Notes under the pieces: model-generated
The model's database searches: none
What the model was told of the DNA's origin: nothing
What the model saw: the letters and a program-made list of their open reading frames with translations, nothing else
Shown here: positions 1 through 5,834 of the stretch, piece after piece
How the letters are laid out: each line of letters begins with the position of its first letter
How positions within the stretch are numbered: the stretch's first letter is position 1
Program-made: the position numbers and the translations under genes
Assembly: GCA_913053915.1 (NCBI GenBank)
Contig: CAJXGP010000156.1
Span: 1 to 5,834, forward strand
Reading direction: 5' to 3'
Source: an uncultured Ignavibacteriales bacterium
GTDB taxonomy: Bacteria > Bacteroidota > Ignavibacteria > Ignavibacteriales > Ignavibacteriaceae
DNA: 5,834 nt

Positions 1-374
1 CGATAAGATACTAAATGACAGTTATTTATTCTTGTATTATATGCAAGCTATTCTATTCTATCCCCTTACGTCAAAATTTGCCGATAAATGCATTCGACAT
101 GATTTATGAATGAAATATTTTGTCAAAAATTTTCATAATCTTTATTTATGCCTTTTTAGACCGGACTCATAAAAATTTATTTTAATGAACAATGAATAAT
201 CATATTGAAAGATGTTGCCATATCTTTAAATAAATCCTTTGAAAGCCACAATCTATTTGACAACAATGTGTTGAAAAGGAATTAATGTAAATTTGAAGAA
301 ATTAATTTACCTTTAACAAATCCTGCAAAGAAAGATTATTCACACCGGAAAATAAAAAATTATTTATTAAGCCC
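1..374. other. AT-rich non-coding upstream region
   Basis: No gene is supported here on either strand; stops are frequent in all frames. Frame 2 is open from the window edge to a TGA at 107-109 (35 codons), but the peptide is not recognisable. Two weak AT-rich inverted repeats are visible. One has arms ATAAAT at 84-89 and 102-107, extended by CAT/ATG with one bulged base. The other spans 110-136, with imperfect arms and two central mismatches. A TTGACA at 257-262 lacks a convincing -10 at normal spacing. The region may hold the 3' end of a neighbouring gene's transcript plus leader DNA for the regulator gene. Confidence 0.6.
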
Positions 375-403
375 TTGACAAAGGAAAAATTATATTTTAT
401 ATT
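375..403 (+). promoter_or_regulatory. Sigma70-like promoter of the LacI-family regulator gene
   Basis: A perfect -35 hexamer TTGACA (375-380) is separated by exactly 17 bases from TATATT (398-403), a 5/6 match to the -10 consensus TATAAT. Transcription would start near position 410, giving a leader of about 30 nt before the ATG at 440. The form is the general bacterial housekeeping type rather than the -33 TTG / -7 TAnnTTTG type described for Bacteroides. This is a sequence match only; no start site has been measured. Confidence 0.7.
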
Positions 404-407
404 AGAA

Positions 408-425
408 TAGTTAAACGTTTAACTA
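408..425. promoter_or_regulatory. LacI-family operator, 18-bp perfect palindrome
   Basis: TAGTTAAACGTTTAACTA is a perfect 18-bp palindrome centred on the CG step at 416-417; symmetry breaks at 407/426. A palindrome with a central CpG flanked by AA and TT is the classic operator form of LacI/PurR/CcpA-type regulators, whose hinge helices insert a leucine at the central CpG. It starts 4 bp after the -10 hexamer and covers the predicted transcription start, so a bound dimer would block initiation. The adjacent gene encodes a LacI-family protein, which strongly suggests autoregulation. Whether it is the regulator's only target is not known. Confidence 0.85.
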
Positions 426-439
426 AATTATATCAAATT

Positions 440-1468
440 ATGTCAAATCCAACTATAAAAGATGTTGCAAGAGAATCCAATGTATCAATTGCCACAGTAT
501 CACTGGTAATTCATAACAATCCGAGAATTTCCGATGAAACAAAAAGCAGAGTTTCAAAGACAATTAAGGAGTTGAATTATCATCCCGATCACTCTGCAAG
601 GAATTTAGTATCCAGGCAAACAGGCAACATAGGATTTATTTTAACTGACGATCATTTTTTAAGAAGCGAACCTTTTTATACCAGAATATTCTTAGGTTCT
701 GAATTCGAAGCGCGCGAGAATGAGTTTTATTTATTGCTTACAACCATCGATTCAAAATTTAGTATCTCGGAACAATTACCTCGTTTTATATTGGAACGGA
801 ATGTCGACGGTTTAATAATTGCCGGAAAAATACCTAATTCGTTTATATCCAGTTTGGATTCGGTGAAAATTCCAATAGTGTTTATTGATTATTTACCTAA
901 AAAATTGTCGAATAAATATTCTTCGGTATTGATTGATAATTTGAACGGTGGAGTAACGGCAACCAAACATCTCATAGATTATGGTCACAAAAAAATTGCA
1001 TTCATCGGTGGAGATATCGAACACCCGAGTATTAAAGACAGATTGGAAGGATATAAAAAAGCCTTGATAGATGCAGGTATAAAAATAAACGAGAATTTGA
1101 TTATTACCGATGAGGATTATCCCGCAAGAGAAAATGGTATCAATGCTGCCGGAAAGTTATTAAAAAAGAATAAAAATATAACTGCTATTTTCGCCTGTAA
1201 CGATGCAATGGCTATTGGGATTATGGAATATATTAAAAGCATAGGATTGAAGATACCGCAAGACATATCTATTATTGGGTTCGATGATGTTGAAGAGGAT
1301 GTATCCCTTAATCCGTCTATTAGCACAATAAAAGTTTTTAAAGCCGAAATGGGTTCGGAAGCAGTGAAACTTATTTCAAAAATGATTAAAACAAGATCTA
1401 ATAAAAATGAAAAAAAATTAATCCCGGTTGAACTTGTTATACGTAATTCTACTAAGAAATTTAAATAA
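440..1468 (+). CDS. LacI-family transcriptional regulator
   Basis: This 342-residue protein has the usual length and layout of LacI/GalR regulators. The N-terminal helix-turn-helix (about 4-50) begins TIKDVARESNVS and continues IATVSLVIHNN, matching the family's recognition-helix region. The hinge helix follows (about 51-60, SARNLVSRQ), with Leu56 at the place of the leucine that intercalates into the operator's CpG. The periplasmic-binding-protein-like effector domain runs from about 62 to 335. Likely ligand-contacting residues are Arg201 (RLEGY), Asp254 (ACNDAMAIG) and Asp282 (GFDD), the positions used for sugar or purine binding in LacI and PurR. The ATG at 440 is chosen because HTH homology begins only a few residues in; no clear Shine-Dalgarno precedes it, which is common in Bacteroidota. 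The 18-bp palindrome upstream is its probable operator. The ligand cannot be read from sequence; a sugar or polyol is inferred from the neighbours. Confidence 0.95.
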   Translation: MSNPTIKDVARESNVSIATVSLVIHNNPRISDETKSRVSKTIKELNYHPDHSARNLVSRQTGNIGFILTDDHFLRSEPFYTRIFLGSEFEARENEFYLLLTTIDSKFSISEQLPRFILERNVDGLIIAGKIPNSFISSLDSVKIPIVFIDYLPKKLSNKYSSVLIDNLNGGVTATKHLIDYGHKKIAFIGGDIEHPSIKDRLEGYKKALIDAGIKINENLIITDEDYPARENGINAAGKLLKKNKNITAIFACNDAMAIGIMEYIKSIGLKIPQDISIIGFDDVEEDVSLNPSISTIKVFKAEMGSEAVKLISKMIKTRSNKNEKKLIPVELVIRNSTKKFK

Positions 1469-1525
1469 CAAAATGAGTCGGTGAGAAATAGCTAAAAAAG
1501 TATTTTCTAATATTATCAGTTAGTT

Positions 1526-2539
1526 ATGAAAGCAGCTTTACTAAAATGTCCAAATCAAATTGAGCTGATTAATTATTCATTACCAAAAATTAAACCGGAT
1601 GAATTATTAATTAAAGTAGATACATGCGGTCTGTGCGGTACAGATTATCATATCTTTAGAGGTGAAGCTAAATCCAAAATACCGGTAATACCGGGGCATG
1701 AATACACCGGTACGGTAATCGAAAAAGGAACGGCGGTAAGTGAATTTCAAATTGATGACCATGTAGTGATAGACCCGAATATTTCTTGTGGTAATTGCTT
1801 TTATTGTCGAACCGGCAAAATACAATTCTGTACAAATTTAAAAGCGTTAGGAGTTACACAAAATGGTGGTTTTGCCGAATATTCCGCTGTACCTTCTTCA
1901 CAAACATATTTAATTCCAAAAAACCTCTCATTCAGAGTTGCCGCTTTCACTGAACCTTTATCTTGTTGTGTGCATGGAATAGACCAAGCTGCAATAAAAC
2001 ATGGTGAATCGGTTGTTATTATCGGTGCCGGAACAATCGGTTTGCTTATGCTTCAATTAGCTTCTTTAGGGGGGAGCGGCAAAGTAATCATTGTTGAACC
2101 CGTTGAATCAAAGCGGAATCTCGCTATGAAGTTGGGCGCAGATTTCTGTTTAGACCCGGATTCACAAAATATCACTGAAGAAATTCAAAGCTTAACCTCC
2201 GGCGGTGCTGATGTTGTAATAGAATGCGCCGGATCGCCGGTAACCGTAGCTTTATCATTACAACTTTTAAAAAGAGGAGGCAGAGTTGTTATCTTTGGTT
2301 TAGCTCCTAAAAATGAGTCGGTTAACGTTAATCTACAAGATTTTTTTCTGAAAGAATTAACTATTAAAGGTTCGTTATTAAATCCTTTTACTTTTTCCAG
2401 AGCTATTGAATTATTAGCCTCAAATAAGATTAATGTAGAAGTTTTTAATCCGGTTCAAGCAAAATTAGAAGATTTAAAAGATTTATTGAGTCAACCGAAA
2501 AATCTTTCGGTTACTAAATATCAAATAACACTTAACTAA
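1526..2539 (+). CDS. Zinc-dependent medium-chain alcohol/polyol dehydrogenase (Tdh/sorbitol dehydrogenase-like)
   Basis: This 337-residue cytoplasmic protein belongs to the zinc-containing medium-chain dehydrogenase/reductase superfamily and would oxidise a secondary alcohol of a sugar or polyol with a nicotinamide cofactor. The GroES-like catalytic domain shows catalytic-zinc ligands Cys37 (CGLCGTD), His58-Glu59 (GHEYTG) and probably Glu143 (TEPLSC). Structural-zinc cysteines are at 88, 91, 94 and 102. The Rossmann domain carries the glycine motif GAGTIG (167-172). An acidic residue, Glu191, ends the second beta strand (VIIVEP), a position that usually favours NAD+ over NADP+. Length is close to the usual 340-350 and nothing appears missing. 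It starts 57 bases after the regulator and ends 14 bases before the secreted-protein gene, so co-transcription is likely. Related enzymes include threonine, sorbitol and galactitol-1-phosphate dehydrogenases; I cannot choose among these substrates. No clear Shine-Dalgarno precedes the ATG. Confidence 0.93.
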   Translation: MKAALLKCPNQIELINYSLPKIKPDELLIKVDTCGLCGTDYHIFRGEAKSKIPVIPGHEYTGTVIEKGTAVSEFQIDDHVVIDPNISCGNCFYCRTGKIQFCTNLKALGVTQNGGFAEYSAVPSSQTYLIPKNLSFRVAAFTEPLSCCVHGIDQAAIKHGESVVIIGAGTIGLLMLQLASLGGSGKVIIVEPVESKRNLAMKLGADFCLDPDSQNITEEIQSLTSGGADVVIECAGSPVTVALSLQLLKRGGRVVIFGLAPKNESVNVNLQDFFLKELTIKGSLLNPFTFSRAIELLASNKINVEVFNPVQAKLEDLKDLLSQPKNLSVTKYQITLN

Positions 2540-2540
2540 T

Positions 2541-2547
2541 AAAGGAG
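2541..2547 (+). promoter_or_regulatory. Strong Shine-Dalgarno of the secreted-protein gene
   Basis: AAAGGAG lies six bases before the ATG at 2554 and immediately after the dehydrogenase stop codon. It is the only clear Shine-Dalgarno in the window; the regulator, dehydrogenase and receptor starts lack one. This suggests that the secreted protein is translated more strongly than its operon neighbours, and it fixes the start codon. Confidence 0.8.
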
Positions 2548-2553
2548 AAAGTT

Positions 2554-4089
2554 ATGAAATCAATTAAACTTTTTTTATCTCTCCTAATGACCATAACGTT
2601 GCTGGGTATTTCTGATGTAAATGCTCAATACACATTAAAGGACATTGGAGGATTTGAGGGAAGTACACCCGCTTTTTGGACAAAAGGGAATGAACCCTCG
2701 GGAGCCACTCTTACATGGGCTACAGACCAATTCATATCTATGGGACATTCATTAAAAATACAAAAAACAGTTACCGGTGATTCCGCTTCATGGATTTCAA
2801 AGAATATGGCTGATTTATGGTCGCCCACAATTAGTAAAAACGTTGATATACTTATAGGTGCTTATGTAAAGACCCAAGGCGTTAATACTAATCCGACATC
2901 GAATGATCAAAAATGGTATATATCATATACGTTTTATGACAGTGCCGGAAGTTTAATCGGAGTGACCAAACTTCCAATCAATCAAACTAATGCCAGCAGC
3001 ACCGGTTGGATGGCTGATACAAATGCAGTTGGTCAAACGATACTCCCAAAGAATGCATGGAAATTAATAATTAGTTTTGTGGGAGGAAAAAATGCAACCG
3101 GAACAGTATGGGCAGATAATTTTATATTGGTAGGCAGAAACGGTGCTTGGGCAGGTCAGGACTGGAATACATCTGTTGGAGTTCCTACAGGTTGGTATTA
3201 CTGGTTGCCCCCGATAGGCGGAAATAATGGTATAATAAATTCAGGTTTTGAGAATACAATTGTAACAAGTACCGAAGCACATACAGGCAAATATTCATTA
3301 GAATTCAATATGCCTTTGGGAAGAAGTGTACATGACGGTTTTGTCGGTACCCAAAGAGCTTATTTTGACGGCAGGGATTATGAACCTTTACCAAAAGTGA
3401 TGAATCTAACTTCTACCGGTCAGGACCCGGCTCATTTGACTGATATACAACCTGGTGACTCGATAAGAATCAGTGTTTGGGTGAAAGCCAGCGGCTTGTA
3501 CCCGGATTCTGCGGCTAAATATCCCACAACCTGGGCAGTTGGAATTACTCCCCAATTTTTCACTAAGATGGGTAATAATGCCGGTTGGGGCGGTACAGGA
3601 AGTGATTATCAATTTACTTTCCCAAATGTTACTTCTTTCGATTGGACACAATATCATATAGATACGAAGGTACCAAGCGACACTGCTACTAAAGGACTAG
3701 GCGTAAGATTACATGTATACTCTACTTTTGTAGGTAAGGTTTATTTTGATGATCTAACGGTTACAAAGATTTCTGTTGCTACTGCAGTAGAATTAAATAA
3801 ACTTTTGCCTTCTTCCTTTAAGGTGTATCAAAATTATCCTAATCCTTTTAATCCATCTACAACCATAAGTTACGCTTTACCAAAAGCATCACCTGTTAAA
3901 GTAGTTATCTATAACATTACAGGTGCGAAAGTAAAAACTTTGGTAAATAAGGAACAAACGGCAGGTATGCATTTAATTACCTGGAACGGTGAAAATAATA
4001 ATGGGGTGATGGTTTCAAGTGGTACTTATTTCTATAGAATTAGTGCCGGACTTAATGTACAAGTTAGAAAGATGATATTCTTAAAATAA
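2554..4089 (+). CDS. Secreted protein with two jelly-roll (CBM-like) modules and a T9SS type A sorting domain
   Basis: This 511-residue protein begins with a Sec signal peptide: Lys at 2 and 5, a hydrophobic core at about 6-18, and likely cleavage near residues 24-25 (VNAQ). Two modules follow, at about 28-194 and 203-404. Each opens near a GFE motif (33-35 and 231-233) and ends in a strand like WADNFILVG (186-194) or YFDDLTVTK (397-405). This resembles the beta-sandwich fold of CenC/CBM4_9-type carbohydrate-binding modules, as does DSIRISVWVKASG (302-314). Residues from about 418 form a FlgD-Ig-like/T9SS type A C-terminal domain with NYPNPFNPST (427-436), GTYFYRI (490-496) and a basic end, marking export through the type IX system and cell-surface attachment or release. 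No glycosidase or lyase catalytic motif is apparent, so a glycan-binding role is inferred, not shown. The gene sits between a dehydrogenase and a TonB-dependent receptor. The sorting tail is certain in type; the module assignment is moderate. Confidence 0.88.
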   Translation: MKSIKLFLSLLMTITLLGISDVNAQYTLKDIGGFEGSTPAFWTKGNEPSGATLTWATDQFISMGHSLKIQKTVTGDSASWISKNMADLWSPTISKNVDILIGAYVKTQGVNTNPTSNDQKWYISYTFYDSAGSLIGVTKLPINQTNASSTGWMADTNAVGQTILPKNAWKLIISFVGGKNATGTVWADNFILVGRNGAWAGQDWNTSVGVPTGWYYWLPPIGGNNGIINSGFENTIVTSTEAHTGKYSLEFNMPLGRSVHDGFVGTQRAYFDGRDYEPLPKVMNLTSTGQDPAHLTDIQPGDSIRISVWVKASGLYPDSAAKYPTTWAVGITPQFFTKMGNNAGWGGTGSDYQFTFPNVTSFDWTQYHIDTKVPSDTATKGLGVRLHVYSTFVGKVYFDDLTVTKISVATAVELNKLLPSSFKVYQNYPNPFNPSTTISYALPKASPVKVVIYNITGAKVKTLVNKEQTAGMHLITWNGENNNGVMVSSGTYFYRISAGLNVQVRKMIFLK

Positions 4090-4105
4090 GTGCTTATTTT
4101 TTTTT
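4083..4105 (+). terminator. AT-rich hairpin plus T-run overlapping the stop codon (weak terminator)
   Basis: AAAATAA (4083-4089) and TTATTTT (4094-4100) are perfect inverted arms around the loop GTGC, followed by five more T residues (nine in a row at 4097-4105). The left arm contains the TAA stop of the secreted-protein gene. The layout is that of an intrinsic terminator, but the stem is all A/T and therefore weak. Partial termination before the receptor gene is plausible. Confidence 0.4.
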
Positions 4106-4136
4106 GAAGGGAACACTTAACGGTGTTTCCTTCAAA
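4103..4136 (+). terminator. Strong stem-loop between the secreted-protein and receptor genes
   Basis: A 14-bp stem pairs 4103-4116 with 4123-4136, with one G-T wobble (4111/4128) and a six-base loop TTAACG. The stem includes a GAAGG/CCTTC core and is by far the most stable hairpin seen in the window. The T-run lies before it, not after, and what follows is only moderately T-rich, so it is not a textbook intrinsic terminator on either strand. It could act as a transcription attenuator, an RNA-processing site or a 3'-end stabiliser of the upstream message. Confidence 0.55.
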
Positions 4137-4157
4137 TTAATCTTATAGAGAATTAAT

Positions 4158-4174
4158 ACAAAATGTAATTTTGT
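4158..4174. repeat. Small perfect inverted repeat upstream of the receptor gene
   Basis: ACAAAAT (4158-4164) and ATTTTGT (4168-4174) are exact inverted arms around GTA. The repeat lies 35 bases before the receptor start, where an operator or an mRNA hairpin could act. It is AT-rich and may be chance. It does not resemble the CG-centred operator at 408-425. Confidence 0.3.
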
Positions 4175-4208
4175 TAGTAATGTTTAATTGAAAAATGTAA
4201 GTTTAATT

Positions 4209-5834
4209 ATGAAAATTTTCCACATCACTAAGCATGTTGCCGGTTATATCTTACTTTTTACAATTTTAACTGTAATTAATACCTTTGCGGGGAATACAGG
4301 TAAAATCGCAGGAAAGATTATTGATAAAAGTAATAACCGGCCTTTAATTGGAGCTAATATTCTTATCATGGGAACTACCATGGGCGCTGCTACCGGCGTA
4401 AACGGAGAATATTATATATTGGATATTCCTCCGGGTACGTATGAGATTAAAGCATCTTTGATTGGTTATCAATCTGTTATTGTAAAAAATGTTAATGTAT
4501 CTGCCGATCAGACTACACGGCTTGATTTCAAATTGGGTATCCAAGCTGTTCAACTTAAAAGCATTGTCGTTATTGCTTCAACGCCGATAGTACAGAAAGA
4601 TCTTACCTCTACTCAGCAAAATATAAGCGGGAAAAATATTAAAATGTTACCCGTAGAGAATGTTCAATCGGTTATAAACCTCCAAGCCGGGGTAGTGAAC
4701 GGACATTTTAGAGGCGGAAGACTTGGAGAAGTGAAATATATGATTGATGGTGTGGCGGTAAATGATGTATATTCCGGGAAGCAAACAATGGAAGCTAATC
4801 TTAATAGTATTCAAGAGCTACAAGTGATTACCGGTACATTTAATGCGGAATATGGACAAGCTCTTTCAGGCGTGGTAAATGAAATTACAAAAATTCCCAA
4901 TAATCATTATTCCGGAAGCTTTTCTACTTATGCAGGTGATTATGTTACCGGACGTACAAGTTTATATTCTTATATGGGCGGGATGCATCCACTAAGAACT
5001 CATGATATTCAGGGTACGCTGAGTGGCCCTATCCCTTTAACAAACGGTTTTGTGAAATTCTTTAGTTCTGCAAAATATTTAAGCAATAACGGTTATTTAT
5101 ATGGTAAGAGGATTTTTGATCCTCAGGATTCATCAAACTTTAATGCTAATAATCCAAAAGATTGGTATATAGGTGCTACCGGTAACGGTGCGGATGTTCC
5201 TATGAATTATTCTAGAATTCTTACTTTACAAGGAAAGTTAGATTTCAAAGTCGGTACAGGCAGAGGCATTATTCTTGAAGGACTGTATCAAAAGCATGAT
5301 TACAAAGATTACAATTATCTATTTCGGTTCAATCCTGACGGAGATTACAAAAACTTTCAGAATACCTTTCTCGGCAGTATTAGTTATACACATGTTTTTA
5401 GTCAATCGGCATTTCTTGATTTGCAAACTTCAATTTACTCGACTGATTACAAGCAATATGTGTACAAAAATCCTTTAGATCCACGTTATGTTTCGCCTAT
5501 TAAATTCAGGCAAGTTGGAGGTAATGCATTATATACTGCAGGCACCCAAAACTGGCATTTTTCACATAATACAAAAACCTACACCGCTAAAATAAGTTTT
5601 ACCGACCAAATAACAAACGTCCATGAACTGAAGACCGGCATTGAGTTTGATTATTATTCGATGGATTACCAAGATTTTCAGGTCATGGTTTTACCGCAAA
5701 ATAATTATAAACCGTCGCTGCCTCAATCGGGAGCTTTTAATTATAATATTTATAGCACCCACCCATATCAGTTTGCTGCTTATATCCAAGATAAAATAGA
5801 GTTGGATTATCTTGTAGTTAATATTGGTTTGCGC
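4209..5834 (+). CDS. TonB-dependent outer-membrane receptor, 3' end outside the window
   Basis: The frame is open for 542 codons from ATG 4209 to the last base, so the C-terminal part is missing. A signal peptide covers about residues 1-27 (hydrophobic 11-26, cleavage near TFA-G). Residues about 32-108 form a carboxypeptidase-regulatory-like domain (GKIIDKSNNRPLIGANILI, then GEYYILDIPPGTYEIKAS). A possible TonB-box segment follows at about 118-124 (SIVVIAS). The plug domain spans roughly 128-230, with MIDGVAVND (178-186) and the IQELQVITGTFNAEYGQALSGVVN stretch (201-224). Beta-barrel strands follow from about 235; YIQDKIE (525-531) and VVNIGLR (536-542) are typical barrel motifs. It should move a ligand across the outer membrane using TonB energy. 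It carries the regulatory-like domain common in Bacteroidota receptors but is not clearly SusC-type, and no SusD is present upstream. No Shine-Dalgarno is seen. The substrate is unknown; the neighbours suggest a saccharide. Confidence 0.92.
   Translation, partial: MKIFHITKHVAGYILLFTILTVINTFAGNTGKIAGKIIDKSNNRPLIGANILIMGTTMGAATGVNGEYYILDIPPGTYEIKASLIGYQSVIVKNVNVSADQTTRLDFKLGIQAVQLKSIVVIASTPIVQKDLTSTQQNISGKNIKMLPVENVQSVINLQAGVVNGHFRGGRLGEVKYMIDGVAVNDVYSGKQTMEANLNSIQELQVITGTFNAEYGQALSGVVNEITKIPNNHYSGSFSTYAGDYVTGRTSLYSYMGGMHPLRTHDIQGTLSGPIPLTNGFVKFFSSAKYLSNNGYLYGKRIFDPQDSSNFNANNPKDWYIGATGNGADVPMNYSRILTLQGKLDFKVGTGRGIILEGLYQKHDYKDYNYLFRFNPDGDYKNFQNTFLGSISYTHVFSQSAFLDLQTSIYSTDYKQYVYKNPLDPRYVSPIKFRQVGGNALYTAGTQNWHFSHNTKTYTAKISFTDQITNVHELKTGIEFDYYSMDYQDFQVMVLPQNNYKPSLPQSGAFNYNIYSTHPYQFAAYIQDKIELDYLVVNIGLR

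Noticed and set aside
2..109. Open frame from the window edge ending in TGA, which could be the C-terminal 35 residues of an upstream gene.
   Set aside because: The peptide is not recognisable and an open stretch this short is fairly likely by chance; it cannot be supported without the sequence to the left.
257..285. Second TTGACA (257-262) considered as another promoter.
   Set aside because: No acceptable -10 hexamer lies at 16-18 bases, and the pair at 375-403 is much better.
1470..1482. 13-base exact direct repeat AAAATGAGTCGGT, found after the regulator stop and again at 2310-2322.
   Set aside because: One 13-base match in a 5.8-kb AT-rich window is near chance expectation, and the copies are in unrelated contexts (intergenic and coding).
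1484..1508. Weak inverted repeat AGAAATA / TATTTTCT in the gap between regulator and dehydrogenase, considered as a terminator.
   Set aside because: The arms need a bulge, are nearly all A/T and have no following T-run; read-through into the dehydrogenase seems more likely.
2322..2331. TTAACGTTAA, a 10-bp CG-centred palindrome inside the dehydrogenase gene that resembles the operator at 408-425.
   Set aside because: Its half-sites are closer by two bases than in TTAAACGTTTAA, symmetry ends at 10 bp, and it lies in coding sequence encoding an unremarkable stretch (SVNVN). Chance is the simpler explanation.
3406..3657. Minus-strand open frames such as this one and those at 1117-1326, 1607-1825, 2625-2828 and 4344-4553.
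   Set aside because: All lie antisense within well-supported genes, lack recognisable domains and appear to be shadows of the real reading frames.
5275..5478. Plus-strand 67-codon open frame inside the receptor gene.
   Set aside because: It overlaps the receptor in another frame; the receptor frame has clear domain motifs throughout and is uninterrupted to the window end.

Overview
The window looks like a piece of a low-GC, AT-rich chromosome from the Bacteroidota/Ignavibacteria side of the tree. Two things support this. A secreted protein ends in a type IX secretion (T9SS) type A sorting domain with the NYPNPFNPST signature, which I associate with Ignavibacteria and related lineages. The last gene is a TonB-dependent receptor with an N-terminal carboxypeptidase-regulatory-like domain, an architecture typical of the same group. 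The lineage call is an inference from family features, not from a search.

Layout, all on the + strand. Positions 1-374 are AT-rich and hold no gene I can support. A sigma70-like promoter (375-403) is followed by an 18-bp perfect CG-centred palindrome (408-425), which is the expected operator type for the LacI-family regulator encoded right after it (440-1468). After a 57-base gap comes a zinc-dependent medium-chain dehydrogenase (1526-2539). Fourteen bases later, behind a strong Shine-Dalgarno sequence, comes a secreted, apparently non-catalytic protein (2554-4089) with two jelly-roll-like modules and the sorting tail. A 119-base gap holds two hairpins and a small inverted repeat. The outer-membrane receptor gene starts at 4209 and runs off the window end.

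Inferred working model: this is a sugar- or polyol-responsive locus under a local, self-regulating LacI-type repressor. The secreted protein may bind a glycan at or outside the cell surface, the TonB-dependent receptor would import a ligand across the outer membrane, and the dehydrogenase would oxidise a sugar or polyol in the cytoplasm. The locus resembles a polysaccharide-utilisation locus, but no SusD-like lipoprotein and no glycoside hydrolase or lyase is visible here. No RNA gene, CRISPR array, insertion sequence or phage feature was seen. Nothing in the window is clearly an undescribed system; the most informative points are the promoter/operator architecture and the catalysis-free secreted binding protein paired with a receptor.
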